From Streptomyces sp. BA2 (GTDB lineage Bacteria > Actinomycetota > Actinomycetes > Streptomycetales > Streptomycetaceae): a stretch of 64,000 nt of DNA. The position numbers and the translations under genes were made by a program. The DNA is taken from positions 1,364,001 through 1,428,000 of the forward strand of contig NZ_WSRO01000002.1 in NCBI RefSeq assembly GCF_009769735.1, in the 5' to 3' direction. Positions 54,305 to 62,258 of this stretch are shown here, piece after piece; positions within the stretch are counted from its first letter, which is position 1, and the number at the start of each line of letters is the position of its first letter. A model generated the notes under the pieces. That model had not been told where the DNA came from. It saw only the letters and a program-made list of their open reading frames with translations, and ran no database searches.

Positions 54305-55166
54305 CGAAGTCGCCCCGCACCGCGGCCTTCTGGCCCGACGCGGTCGCCTCGGCCGCGTACGTGTCCTCGCCCGCGTCCCTGCCGCCTTCGGCGTGGTTGT
54401 ACTGGCCCGCGAAGACGTGCTCACCCGCCGGAACGGTCCGGCCCGCCTTCAGCGTCCAGCGGTAGATGAGCTCACCGCCCTCCTCCCTTACGGAGACGGT
54501 GAAGTCGTCGGTGGGCAGTGAGCGCCAGTTGCCCGTGTCGCTGACCCCGCCGGTCTGCGCGACCCGCAGTTCGACGGTGAGCGCGGTGAGCGGTTTTCCG
54601 GTCTTGAAGGTGAGGGTGCTCTGCGCCCAGAAGTCGTTGCTCTGCGGGTCGATGGAGCCGTCGCTCCAGAGGTAGCCGTCCTCGACACTCTTGGCGTCCG
54701 GAGCCACGCGCCGTGCGGAGGGCGGTGGGTCGGACTTCTTCGGCGGCCGGTTCGCGTCCTGGTCCTTGCCCCTGTCCTGCGTGCCCTTCGTGGCCTTGCC
54801 CGATGGATGCTCGGGCGCGGCCGGTGAGCTGGGCCCGGCGTTTTCGTCGTCGGGTGCGGAGGCGGAGGGGCTCGGCTCTGACGGGGAGTCGGGGGCGGCG
54901 GGTGTGCCCACGGTGCGGGACGGCGGTTCCTCGCCCTCGACGACGGAGGCGACGGCGTACCCGCCGAGCGCGAAGACTCCGGCCACCGCTGCCGTCGCGC
55001 CCACGATTCGCAGCCAGGGGGCGGACCGTGGCAGCCTGCCGCGGGCCGGGGCACCGAGGTCGGCGGCATCGCGCTCCATGCCGCGCTCGACCCGGGCGAG
55101 CATCCGTTCCCTGTCGGGGCGGTGCTCGGCCGCGGCATCGCGCAGCTGCTTGCGTACGTCGTCCAT
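54291..55166 (-). CDS. Single-pass membrane protein paired with SigE-type sigma factor (anti-sigma-like)
   Basis: 291 aa from ATG 55166, six bases after GGGAGG; a GTG at 55169 overlaps the sigma stop. A helical cytoplasmic part of about 50 residues (VRKQLRDAAAEHRPDRERML) precedes one membrane helix (IVGATAAVAGVFALGGYAVA). A long Pro/Ser/Lys-rich linker follows, then an extracellular domain of about 130 residues (GYLWSDGSIDPQSNDFWAQS, LTALTVELRVAQTGGVSDTG). The arrangement with the coupled sigma gene suggests an anti-sigma or signal-receiving partner. No zinc-finger HxxxCxxC is present, so the anti-sigma role is inferred from position. Confidence 0.82.
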   Translation of the reverse strand: MDDVRKQLRDAAAEHRPDRERMLARVERGMERDAADLGAPARGRLPRSAPWLRIVGATAAVAGVFALGGYAVASVVEGEEPPSRTVGTPAAPDSPSEPSPSASAPDDENAGPSSPAAPEHPSGKATKGTQDRGKDQDANRPPKKSDPPPSARRVAPDAKSVEDGYLWSDGSIDPQSNDFWAQSTLTFKTGKPLTALTVELRVAQTGGVSDTGNWRSLPTDDFTVSVREEGGELIYRWTLKAGRTVPAGEHVFAGQYNHAEGGRDAGEDTYAAEATASGQKAAVRGDFARTS

Positions 55167-55699
55167 CACTGCCTCCCTCCCACGAGTTGCGACGCGGCGC
55201 GGTCGCCCAGGAGCCGTTGCAGCTCCGCCATTCCCTTGGACGTCTGGCTCTTCACCGTACCGACCGATATCCCGAGGGTGAGCGCGGTGTCCTTCTCCGA
55301 CAGGTCGAAGGCGTGCCGCAGGACCACACAGGCCCGCTTACGGAACGGCAGCGTACGCAACGCCTCCTGGACGTCGACGACCGCTGGTATGTCAGGGTCG
55401 TCGACGCCCTCCGGGCGCTGTCCCCAGAACAGGGCCACGCGGCGGCGCTCGCGGACGGCGCTGCGGATGCGGCTGCGCGCCATGTTGGCGACGACACCAC
55501 GGGCGTACGCGGCCGGATGGTCGGCGGCCCTGACCCGGTCCCAGCGGTTCCAGAGCGCGACCAGGGCGTCCGCCGCCAGATCGTCCGCGGCGTCCTTCTC
55601 GCCGGTCAACATGTGGGCGAGGCGGGCGAGTTCGACGTAGTGCCGCTCGAAGAAGTCATGGAACTCCGCGGCGGCTGCGTCATCGACGGCTGTCCCCAC
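55166..55699 (-). CDS. SigE-family ECF RNA polymerase sigma factor
   Basis: 177 aa from GTG 55699, with GAGG seven bases upstream; the frame is open to 55780 without a better start. Region 2 is FHDFFERHYVELARLAHMLT with DAADDLAADALVALWNRWDR. Region 4 is LRTLPFRKRACVVLRHAFDL with EKDTALTLGISVGTVKSQTS. This short form is the Streptomyces SigE-like (SACCHARO-type) ECF group. The downstream membrane protein is translationally coupled. It is one of two sigma genes between the PL3 and PL11 genes. Confidence 0.92.
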   Translation of the reverse strand: MGTAVDDAAAAEFHDFFERHYVELARLAHMLTGEKDAADDLAADALVALWNRWDRVRAADHPAAYARGVVANMARSRIRSAVRERRRVALFWGQRPEGVDDPDIPAVVDVQEALRTLPFRKRACVVLRHAFDLSEKDTALTLGISVGTVKSQTSKGMAELQRLLGDRAASQLVGGRQ

Positions 55700-55849
55700 G
55701 GGTGACCTCGTTTCTGTGCTTGCGCGGCTCTGCACGCGCGCTGGTGGCCCCCGTGCCGCCGGAGTGCGGTGCGCGAGCATAGCAACGTCCGTGCGAGAGA
55801 TCGAACAACGTCCGGAATCCCAGGCAGGTCTGAGCCAGGCGGTATGGGG

Positions 55850-57652
55850 TCATCCGGCCCGGTTCAGGTACTGCGGGACGGGGGCCGCGTCGGTGCCGGT
55901 GTCCCGCACGTAGCCGTAGCGGACCACCCCTCGTGCGGGGTCCGGGGGTTGGGTGATGTCGGCGGTCACCTCGTCCCAACGCGTGGGCTGGACAATGAGG
56001 TTGTAGTCGGCGCCCCGCTCGTTCTGGCGCAGAGTCACCTCACCGTCGAGGTGGAAGTACTCGTTCTGCCACATTTGTTGGGCGCCCTCGGGCAGCACGG
56101 TGAAGCCGGTCTCCTGGGAGCCCATCCAGGTGTGCGGCCGGTCGGTCGCCGTCGGCATCTGGTCGTCCATGCGCCGCCCGCCGCCGGACGCGACGTGGAA
56201 GAGCTTCCCCTTCAGGCCACTCCAGGTGGGCATGGCCAGCGCGCCGGCTCGTTCAGCGGGCACGATCTGCCAGCGGACCAGCACGTAGCCGCGCCCGCGC
56301 AGGGTGACGGTGTCGCCTCGGTGCTCCATCACCGCCTTCGGTCCCGCGGAGCTGGTCAGGCCGGTCTCGGGGCGGTGCGACAGGGGGCCGGGGCGGGCCG
56401 AGGGGTCAGGCGCGGGTTCGGCCTCGTCGACGACGCTGCCGTAACGGGCGGCGGACGGCTCGGGTTCGGCCTTTGGTTTGCGGCTCGGCTTCGGTGACGC
56501 GATGGGTGCCCTGGTCGCGGGGGCGGATGACCTGCGCGCGCTCGCTTCGGGGGATGGGGCCTCGGCGCGGGGCGGACGCGGCGGGTCCTGCTGGTCGTAG
56601 ATCACATAGGCGCCGCCCGCTGCGATGCTCAGCCCGGCGGTCGCGGCGACCGCGGGCTTCGCGAGCAGGTGGAGGAGGTGCGCGGTCAGGCCGACCGGAT
56701 CGGCGGCAGCGGCGTGCCCGGCGGCCGCTCCCGCGCCACCCGGAGCACCCGCTGCGCCACCGGCCCCCGCTAGGCCCGCCCCGGCGGCGCCCGTACCCGT
56801 CATCCCGCTCCCGAACGCCGCCGAAGCCGCAGCCGTAGCCGCCTGCGCCGTGCCCCCGCCGAGCAGCCCGGCAAGGGCGTGCACCGCGAAACCCGCCGGG
56901 ATCGGCACCAGCGCGAGGCCCGCGAGAAGCCGCTCGGCGGGGACGGTGTCGGGAGCCGCGCCTCCGCACCACGGGCAGCCGCGCAGATGCCGGAGGATGC
57001 GTTTGCGCCAGACCGAGCCAGGACGACCGTCCCACTCGGCGGTGACCTCGGCCAGCGCTGCGCACCGCGGCTCGGCATCGAGGGCGCGTACGAGGGGACG
57101 GGCCGTCTCCAGGCGCTCCTTGAGCCGCTGCACCCGCACCGCCGTGTGCTGCCGGGTCAGACCGAGCGCCTCGGCGAGGTCGGGCCTGCTGAGCGAGCCC
57201 GCGACCTCCAGCCACCACAGCGAGAGCAGCTCCCGGTCCTCGGGATCGAGCCACCGGGTGGCCTCGGCGACCTCGCGGCGCTGCCCTTCCAGACCGAGCC
57301 GCAGCACGGTCAGGCCCGCGAAGTCGCCGTCGGAGGCGGCAGGTTCGCGCTCCAGCGCCGACGCGGGAACAGTCTGCCGTGACCGTGCGGCGCGCGCCCG
57401 GTCCCGTATCCGGTGCATGGCGATGGCCACGAGCCAGGACCGGAAACCGTCCGGGTCACGGAGTTCGGCGATCGAGCGGGCCACGCGCAGCATGGTGTCC
57501 TGCACGATGTCGTCGACGTCCGGATGGCCGTCGAGCGCCCGGCCGACGATGTTGTAGACCAGCGGCAGATGCGCGGTGAGCAGCTCGTCGAGTGCGTGCC
57601 GGTCACCGGCGCGCGCGGCCTCGACCAGACCGCGTGTCCGGGGCTCTTCCAC
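55850..57652 (-). CDS. Membrane-fused ECF sigma factor with zinc-finger, two TM segments and extracellular domain (ECF52-like)
   Basis: 600 aa from GTG 57652 with GGAG upstream. Region 2 at about residues 10-90 (DELLTAHLPLVYNIVGRALD, DVDDIVQDTMLRVARSIAEL) and region 4 at 125-185 (LDPEDRELLSLWWLEVAGSL, LAEALGLTRQHTAVRVQRLK). A ZAS-type zinc motif H222-x3-C226-x2-C229 follows, normally found in anti-sigma factors. Two hydrophobic segments are at about 240-262 and 333-352, separated by a Gly/Ala-rich stretch. A Pro-rich linker leads to a 200-residue extracellular domain (YVLVRWQIVPAERAG, MDDQMPTATDRPHTW, NEYFHLDGEVTLRQ). Sigma and anti-sigma parts in one membrane protein match what I recall of ECF group 52. 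The ligand is unknown; it is divergent from a rhamnogalacturonan lyase gene. Confidence 0.92.
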   Translation of the reverse strand: MEEPRTRGLVEAARAGDRHALDELLTAHLPLVYNIVGRALDGHPDVDDIVQDTMLRVARSIAELRDPDGFRSWLVAIAMHRIRDRARAARSRQTVPASALEREPAASDGDFAGLTVLRLGLEGQRREVAEATRWLDPEDRELLSLWWLEVAGSLSRPDLAEALGLTRQHTAVRVQRLKERLETARPLVRALDAEPRCAALAEVTAEWDGRPGSVWRKRILRHLRGCPWCGGAAPDTVPAERLLAGLALVPIPAGFAVHALAGLLGGGTAQAATAAASAAFGSGMTGTGAAGAGLAGAGGAAGAPGGAGAAAGHAAAADPVGLTAHLLHLLAKPAVAATAGLSIAAGGAYVIYDQQDPPRPPRAEAPSPEASARRSSAPATRAPIASPKPSRKPKAEPEPSAARYGSVVDEAEPAPDPSARPGPLSHRPETGLTSSAGPKAVMEHRGDTVTLRGRGYVLVRWQIVPAERAGALAMPTWSGLKGKLFHVASGGGRRMDDQMPTATDRPHTWMGSQETGFTVLPEGAQQMWQNEYFHLDGEVTLRQNERGADYNLIVQPTRWDEVTADITQPPDPARGVVRYGYVRDTGTDAAPVPQYLNRAG

Positions 57653-57748
57653 CGCTGCTCCACTCCTTCAGATCCGCACGTCCGGCCCCCGTCGGCGGGC
57701 CGGGAACTGTACCTGACCAGGCCATGAGGGGAGACGCACGGACGGCGT

Positions 57749-57771
57749 CGCGGATAACAGAAACTTCCGCG
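57749..57771. promoter_or_regulatory. Inverted repeat CGCGGA-N11-TCCGCG with GATAACAGAAA core
   Basis: Arms 57749-57754 and 57766-57771 are perfect. The enclosed GATAACAGAAA (57753-57763) recurs exactly at 61072-61082. It lies in the 210-bp gap between the divergent membrane-sigma and PL11 genes, about 100 bases from each start. Confidence 0.45.
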
Positions 57772-57796
57772 GACGACGGAAACTTCGCGGCACCCC

Positions 57797-57823
57797 GGCA
57801 ACCTTTCGCATCCCCGCGGCGAC
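57797..57823 (+). promoter_or_regulatory. ECF-type promoter of the PL11 gene
   Basis: GGCAACC (57797-57803), 16 bases, CGAC (57820-57823), about 40 bases before the start codon. The preceding GGAAACTTCGCGGCACCCC is nearly identical to the sequence before the PL3 gene promoter at 54207-54256, on the opposite strand. Confidence 0.6.
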
Positions 57824-57862
57824 ACAACCGAGGCACTGTCTCTCTCCCCGCAGGAGGACCCC

Positions 57863-59752
57863 ATGCGCGAGATTCCGCACAGCGACCGCCGCCGAAGAAG
57901 GCGCCGGGCCCGCGGCCGGGTCATCGTCACCGCCGTCGTCGCGGGCGCGCTCGCCGCGGGAGGCCTCATCGCCCTGTCGTCGGCCTCGTCCGCGGCCACC
58001 ACCCGGCAGGCCGAGGCGCTCGACCGGGGCGTGGTCAGCGTGCACACCGGCGCCGGGAACCTGGTCAGCTGGCGCTGGCTCGGCACCGATGACGACGACG
58101 TGGCCTTCAACGTCTACCGAGGAGGTACGAAGGTCAACTCATCGCCCGTCACCGGCTCGACGAACTACTTCCACGCGGGCGCCCCGAACAGCGCCGACTA
58201 CACCGTGCGCGCGGTGGTCGACGGCACCGAGCAGGGCGACTCCGTGCACGCGGTGCAGTTCCGCGCCGGGTACAAGGACGTGCCGATCACGCCGCCCGCC
58301 GGGGGCACGACTCCGGACGGCGTGGCGTACACGTACGAAGCCAACGACGCGTCCGTGGGCGACCTCGACGGGGACGGCGCCCTGGACTTCGTACTGAAGT
58401 GGCAGCCCACCAACGCCAAGGACAACTCCCAGTCCGGCTACACCGGCAACACGGTCATCGACGGCATCAAGCTCGACGGCACCCGGCTCTGGCGTATCGA
58501 CCTGGGCAGGAACATCCGCTCGGGCGCGCACTACACGCAGTTCCAGGTGTACGACTACGACGGCGACGGCAGGGCCGAGGTCGCCACGAAGACGGCGGAC
58601 GGCACGAAGGACGGCGCGGGCAAGGTGATCGGCAGCGCGTCCGCCGACCACCGCAACTCCGGCGGCTATGTCCTTGCCGGACCCGAGTATCTGACCATGT
58701 TCGACGGCCGCTCCGGCGCCGCGCTCGACTCGGTCGGCTACGTCCCCGCGCGCGGCAACGTCGCGGGCTGGGGGGACAGTTACGGCAACCGCGTGGACCG
58801 CTTCCTCGCCGGTACCGCCTACCTCGACGGCAGCAGGCCGTCGCTGATCATGGCGCGCGGCTACTACACGCGGTCCGTCATCGCCGCCTGGGACTGGCGG
58901 AACGGGGCCTTCACCCGGCGCTGGACCTTCGACACCAACTCCTCGACGAACACCGGCAAGGGGTACGACGGTCAGGGCAACCACAGCCTTTCGGTCGCGG
59001 ACGTCGACGACGACGGCAAGGACGAGATCGTCTACGGCGCGATGACCGTCGACGACAACGGCAGCGGCCTGTGGACGACCAAGCTCGGGCACGGCGACGC
59101 CGGGCACGTCGGCGACCTCGATCCGTCACGCGCGGGCCTGGAGTACTTCAAGGTGTCCGAGGACAGCTCAAAGCCGGGGTCCTGGATGGCCGACGCCCGC
59201 ACCGGGCAGCGTCTGTGGACCACGGCTTCGGGTTCCGACAACGGCCGTGGCGCGTCCGCCGACATCTACGCCGGTTCGGCGGGCGCCGAGTCCTGGTCCG
59301 CGGCCGACAACACCCTGCGCTCGCCTGCCGGGGCGTCGGTCGGCCGCGAACCGTCGAGCATCAACTTCGTGAACTGGTGGGACGGCGACACCACCCGCGA
59401 ACTTCTCGACGGCACCCGGATCGACAAGTACGGCACGGGCGGCGAGACCCGGCTCCTGACGGGGGCCTCCGTCGCGTCAAACAACGGCACGAAGGCGACC
59501 CCAGCGCTCTCGGGCGACATCCTCGGCGACTGGCGCGAGGAGGTCGTGTGGCGCACCGCGGACAACAAGGCACTGCGGATCTACTCCACCCCGCACGAGA
59601 CGAAGAGGAAGATCACCACGCTGCTCCACGACCTTCAGTACCGCACGGCGCTGGCCTGGCAAAATACGGCGTACAACCAGCCCCCGCACCCGAGCTTCTT
59701 CATCGGCTCCGGCATGGCGAAGGCACCACGTCCGGTGGTGTCCACTCCCTGA
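57863..59752 (+). CDS. Secreted rhamnogalacturonan lyase, family PL11 (YesW-like)
   Basis: 629 aa with GGAGG five bases before ATG. An arginine-rich start and a hydrophobic segment (VIVTAVVAGALAAGGLIALS) form the signal. The body is the PL11 eight-bladed propeller with calcium loops DLDGDGALDF, YDYDGDGRAEV and DVDDDGKDEIV, plus RQAEALDRGVVSVHTGAGNL, DRFLAGTAYLDGSRPSLIMA and GDILGDWREEVVWRTADN. It splits the rhamnose-galacturonate backbone of rhamnogalacturonan I by beta-elimination. It has no binding module. Divergent from the membrane sigma-factor gene. Confidence 0.97.
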   Translation: MREIPHSDRRRRRRRARGRVIVTAVVAGALAAGGLIALSSASSAATTRQAEALDRGVVSVHTGAGNLVSWRWLGTDDDDVAFNVYRGGTKVNSSPVTGSTNYFHAGAPNSADYTVRAVVDGTEQGDSVHAVQFRAGYKDVPITPPAGGTTPDGVAYTYEANDASVGDLDGDGALDFVLKWQPTNAKDNSQSGYTGNTVIDGIKLDGTRLWRIDLGRNIRSGAHYTQFQVYDYDGDGRAEVATKTADGTKDGAGKVIGSASADHRNSGGYVLAGPEYLTMFDGRSGAALDSVGYVPARGNVAGWGDSYGNRVDRFLAGTAYLDGSRPSLIMARGYYTRSVIAAWDWRNGAFTRRWTFDTNSSTNTGKGYDGQGNHSLSVADVDDDGKDEIVYGAMTVDDNGSGLWTTKLGHGDAGHVGDLDPSRAGLEYFKVSEDSSKPGSWMADARTGQRLWTTASGSDNGRGASADIYAGSAGAESWSAADNTLRSPAGASVGREPSSINFVNWWDGDTTRELLDGTRIDKYGTGGETRLLTGASVASNNGTKATPALSGDILGDWREEVVWRTADNKALRIYSTPHETKRKITTLLHDLQYRTALAWQNTAYNQPPHPSFFIGSGMAKAPRPVVSTP

Positions 59753-59769
59753 GGGCCTGATCGGCGCCG

Positions 59770-61002
59770 CTACTTCGCGTACAGCAGCGTCCCGAAGCCC
59801 AGTTGGTCGAAGCCGCCGCTGTTCGGGCCGTAGTCACCGCCGCCGCCCTCCGGACGCACCTTCTCCGCGAGGGCGGTGATGTACGGCACGGACAGCCGGC
59901 GGCGGCGCGCGTAGTGGAAGTGGAGCAGGTCCCAGACCGGGCGGGCCTGGCCGCGGCCCGCTTCGGAGATGACGGTCTGCTCGCGGTAGGCGCAGTTGGT
60001 GCCCGTCCCCCAGGTGTACTTGGTGAACGGCACGTCCTGGCCCAGGTTGTACTTGGCGACGTACTGGGCGGCCTTCATGAACCGGTTGCCGTCATAGCCG
60101 TACAGGTCGTCGCCCTGGTTCCAGGCCATCTCGCAGATGGCTCCCATCAGGCCCATGCCCATCACGGTGTGGCCCTGGTCGCGGCCCGACTCCTGCCACT
60201 GGGCGAGGCCTTCGCCGTCGTACACGAAGGGGACGGCCTTCTTGATGGAGCCGTTGCCCGCGCCGTTCTTGAAGTAGTCCACCGCGCGGTCGTACTTGGC
60301 CTTGTCGTCGCAGAGGATTCCGATGGCCATGACCGATGCCATGGTGCACAGGTCCCAGTTGGCCCAGTAGTTGGTGATGCAGGCGCCGTTGTGGTTCTTC
60401 AGGAAGTCGTCGTTGAGGGGGTAGAAGACCTTCAGGAGCATCGACTTGAAACGGTCGAGGTCGAACCCGGCGTAGTCACGCATGAGTTCGGCCGCGTTGG
60501 CGAACTGGTAGCCGTAGATCCCGGCGGCCAGGAACCGGTCGGCGTTGCCGGTCACCTGGGTGAGCGTGGCCGACCAGGCGTTGAGTATGTCGCGCGCGGT
60601 GTCGCCGTGCGCGGTCGATCCGCTGATCCGCCAGCGCAGGGCGTTCTGGTACGCGGCGTGGATGTCGCGGTAGAGGGTGGGGTAGTTCTGGCCTTCACCG
60701 CCGCGGATGATCACGGCTCGGGGGCTTGGCTTCCAGGTGGCGGCGGCGAGCGCGTTGGCCGTCAGCTTCTGCCAGCCCGCCGTCCAGGGCGCGGCGCCCG
60801 CGGCGACCTTCACCTTGGCGCGGTTGAGGTCGCCCGCGCTGTGCAGCATGCCGGGGTGGGCGAAGGCCGCGGGGGCGGCGTCCGCCTTCTCGTCGGTGAG
60901 GGTGATCGTGGCGGCGCCGGCGGCGGCTCCCGCGATGGCGAGGCCGCCGGAGAGCTGGAGCATGCCGCGGCGGCTGAGCCGATGCCTGTTGTCCTGACCC
61001 AT
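59770..61002 (-). CDS. Tat-secreted alginate-lyase-superfamily protein
   Basis: 410 aa with GGAG before ATG and a Tat signal (SRRGMLQLSGGLAIAG). The mature part is an alpha-helical toroid: FAHPGMLHSAGDLNRAKVKV, NALRWRISGSTAHGDTARDI, NGACITNYWANWDLCTMASV, LAQWQESGRDQGHTVMGMGL. The conserved NYWANWD and ESGRDQGHT motifs are those of the Pfam alginate lyase group that includes PL38-type glucuronate/mannuronate lyases. The substrate is not certain; its place beside PL11 suggests a uronate-containing plant polymer. Convergent with PL11, 17 bases apart. Confidence 0.88.
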   Translation of the reverse strand: MGQDNRHRLSRRGMLQLSGGLAIAGAAAGAATITLTDEKADAAPAAFAHPGMLHSAGDLNRAKVKVAAGAAPWTAGWQKLTANALAAATWKPSPRAVIIRGGEGQNYPTLYRDIHAAYQNALRWRISGSTAHGDTARDILNAWSATLTQVTGNADRFLAAGIYGYQFANAAELMRDYAGFDLDRFKSMLLKVFYPLNDDFLKNHNGACITNYWANWDLCTMASVMAIGILCDDKAKYDRAVDYFKNGAGNGSIKKAVPFVYDGEGLAQWQESGRDQGHTVMGMGLMGAICEMAWNQGDDLYGYDGNRFMKAAQYVAKYNLGQDVPFTKYTWGTGTNCAYREQTVISEAGRGQARPVWDLLHFHYARRRRLSVPYITALAEKVRPEGGGGDYGPNSGGFDQLGFGTLLYAK

Positions 61003-61069
61003 GGGGGCTCCTTGAGAGCTAGGAGGGGTGCGAGGGGTGCGTTCACGCAGGAGACGGTGCGGGTGGGTG

Positions 61070-61086
61070 CCGATAACAGAAATCGG
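61070..61086. promoter_or_regulatory. Inverted repeat CCGAT-AACAGAA-ATCGG upstream of the alginate-lyase-like gene
   Basis: Perfect five-base arms around the GATAACAGAAA core shared with 57753-57763. It is 68 bases upstream of the start at 61002. In both places the core has the same orientation relative to a minus-strand gene. Confidence 0.4.
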
Positions 61087-61122
61087 CCGTCCTGCGGCTC
61101 GGCGTCTCCCCTCGACCCGCCG

Positions 61123-62136
61123 TCAGCCCTTCGCGGGCCCGGGGCCCGAGCTGGCCCGCACCGTCAACTCCGGTGTGAGCAGGGCCACTTCGTCCCCGCC
61201 CTGGCCTCGCAGCTTGGCGACGACGCGCTCCACGGCCTGCCGCCCCATCTCCTGTGCGGGGATGGCGACGGAGGTGAGCCGCACCGAGGCCTGGGTGGCC
61301 ACCTGGTCGGGGCAGATGGCGATGACGGAGACGTCTTCCGGTATGGCGCGGCCCTGCTGGCGCAGGAGGCTCAGGAGCGGCTCCACGGCCGACTCGTTCT
61401 GCACGACGAACCCCGTGGTGCCGGGGCGTTCGTCGAAGATCCGGGCCAGGGTCGCGGCGAGCGCGTCGTACGTCCCCTCGCAGGGTCGGTGCAGCACCCG
61501 CACGCCGAGCTGCCCGGCCCGTGTGCGCAGCCCGTCCAGGGTGCGCTCCGCGAACCCGGTGTGCCGCTCGTACACGGCGGGCGCCTCGCCGATCACGGCG
61601 ATCTCCCTGTGGCCGAGCCCGGAGAGGTGCTCGACGCACTGGGCGCCGGTCGCCACGAAGTCGAGGTCGACGCAGGTCAGGCCCGTGGGGTCGGCGGGGA
61701 GGCCGATGAGGACGGCGGGCCGGCCGGTCTCGCGGATCAGCGGAAGCCGCTCGTCGTGCAGCTCCACGTCCATCAGGATCATCGCGTCGGCGAGCGCGCT
61801 GCCCTCGATGCGGCGGACCGCCTCGGGGCCCTCCTCGCCGGTCAGGAGCAGCACGTCGTACCCGTGAGTGCGTGCGGTGGTGGCGACGGCGATGGCTATC
61901 TCCATCATCACCGGCACGTACATGTCGGTGCGCAGCGGCACCATCAGCGCGATGATGTTGGAACGGCTGCTCGCCAGGGCGCGGGCACCGGCGTTCGGGT
62001 GGTAGCCGAGCTCCCGGATGGACCGTTCGACGCGGTCCTTGGTGGAGGCGGAGATGGACCTCTTGCCGCTGAGTACGTAGCTCACCGTGCTGGCCGAGAC
62101 TCCGGCGTGGTGGGCTACCTCGGCGAGGGTGACCAT
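61123..62136 (-). CDS. LacI-family transcriptional regulator
   Basis: 337 aa. The DNA-binding head is complete: VTLAEVAHHAGVSASTVSYV, LSGKRSISASTKDRVERSIR, hinge NAGARALASSRSNIIAL. The sugar-binding core follows (VPLRTDMYVPVMMEIAIAVA, LADAMILMDVELHDERLPLI, GHREIAVIGEAPAVYERHTG, ISVIAICPDQVATQASV-like end). Two copies of the GAAGCGCTTC palindrome bracket its promoter, and the same palindrome recurs at the 19, 32 and 36 kb operons, so it is the likely regulator of this locus. The effector is probably a pectin- or xyloglucan-derived sugar. Confidence 0.95.
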   Translation of the reverse strand: MVTLAEVAHHAGVSASTVSYVLSGKRSISASTKDRVERSIRELGYHPNAGARALASSRSNIIALMVPLRTDMYVPVMMEIAIAVATTARTHGYDVLLLTGEEGPEAVRRIEGSALADAMILMDVELHDERLPLIRETGRPAVLIGLPADPTGLTCVDLDFVATGAQCVEHLSGLGHREIAVIGEAPAVYERHTGFAERTLDGLRTRAGQLGVRVLHRPCEGTYDALAATLARIFDERPGTTGFVVQNESAVEPLLSLLRQQGRAIPEDVSVIAICPDQVATQASVRLTSVAIPAQEMGRQAVERVVAKLRGQGGDEVALLTPELTVRASSGPGPAKG

Positions 62137-62170
62137 TCAGCTCTCCTGGACGGGTCGTGGGGCGGCGATG

Positions 62171-62184
62171 GCGAAGCGCTTCGA
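62171..62184. promoter_or_regulatory. LacI-type operator GCGAAGCGCTTCGA, downstream of the lacI promoter
   Basis: Thirteen of 14 bases match the TCGAAGCGCTTCGA palindrome. It lies just after the predicted transcription start, 35 bases before the lacI start codon. Confidence 0.75.
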
Positions 62185-62188
62185 CTCT

Positions 62189-62203
62189 GGGTCACCTTGA
62201 CCC
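62189..62203. promoter_or_regulatory. Second palindrome GGGTCA-CCT-TGACCC at the lacI promoter
   Basis: Perfect six-base arms around CCT, overlapping the predicted -10. It is unrelated to the GAAGCGCTTC sites, so a second regulator may act here. Confidence 0.4.
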
Positions 62204-62228
62204 TAGAGGGACACCCATGTGCTGTCCA
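62200..62228 (-). promoter_or_regulatory. Promoter of lacI (TGGACA-17-TAGGGT)
   Basis: On the minus strand TGGACA (62223-62228) and TAGGGT (62200-62205) are 17 bases apart, between the two operators. Confidence 0.6.
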
Positions 62229-62236
62229 TAGGTGCG

Positions 62237-62250
62237 TCGAAGCGCTTCGA
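62237..62250. promoter_or_regulatory. LacI-type operator TCGAAGCGCTTCGA, upstream of the lacI promoter
   Basis: Perfect palindrome nine bases upstream of the -35, its centre 66 bases from the site at 62171-62184. It lies only nine bases beyond the GH74 stop codon. Confidence 0.78.
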
Positions 62251-62258
62251 CTGGCCTC

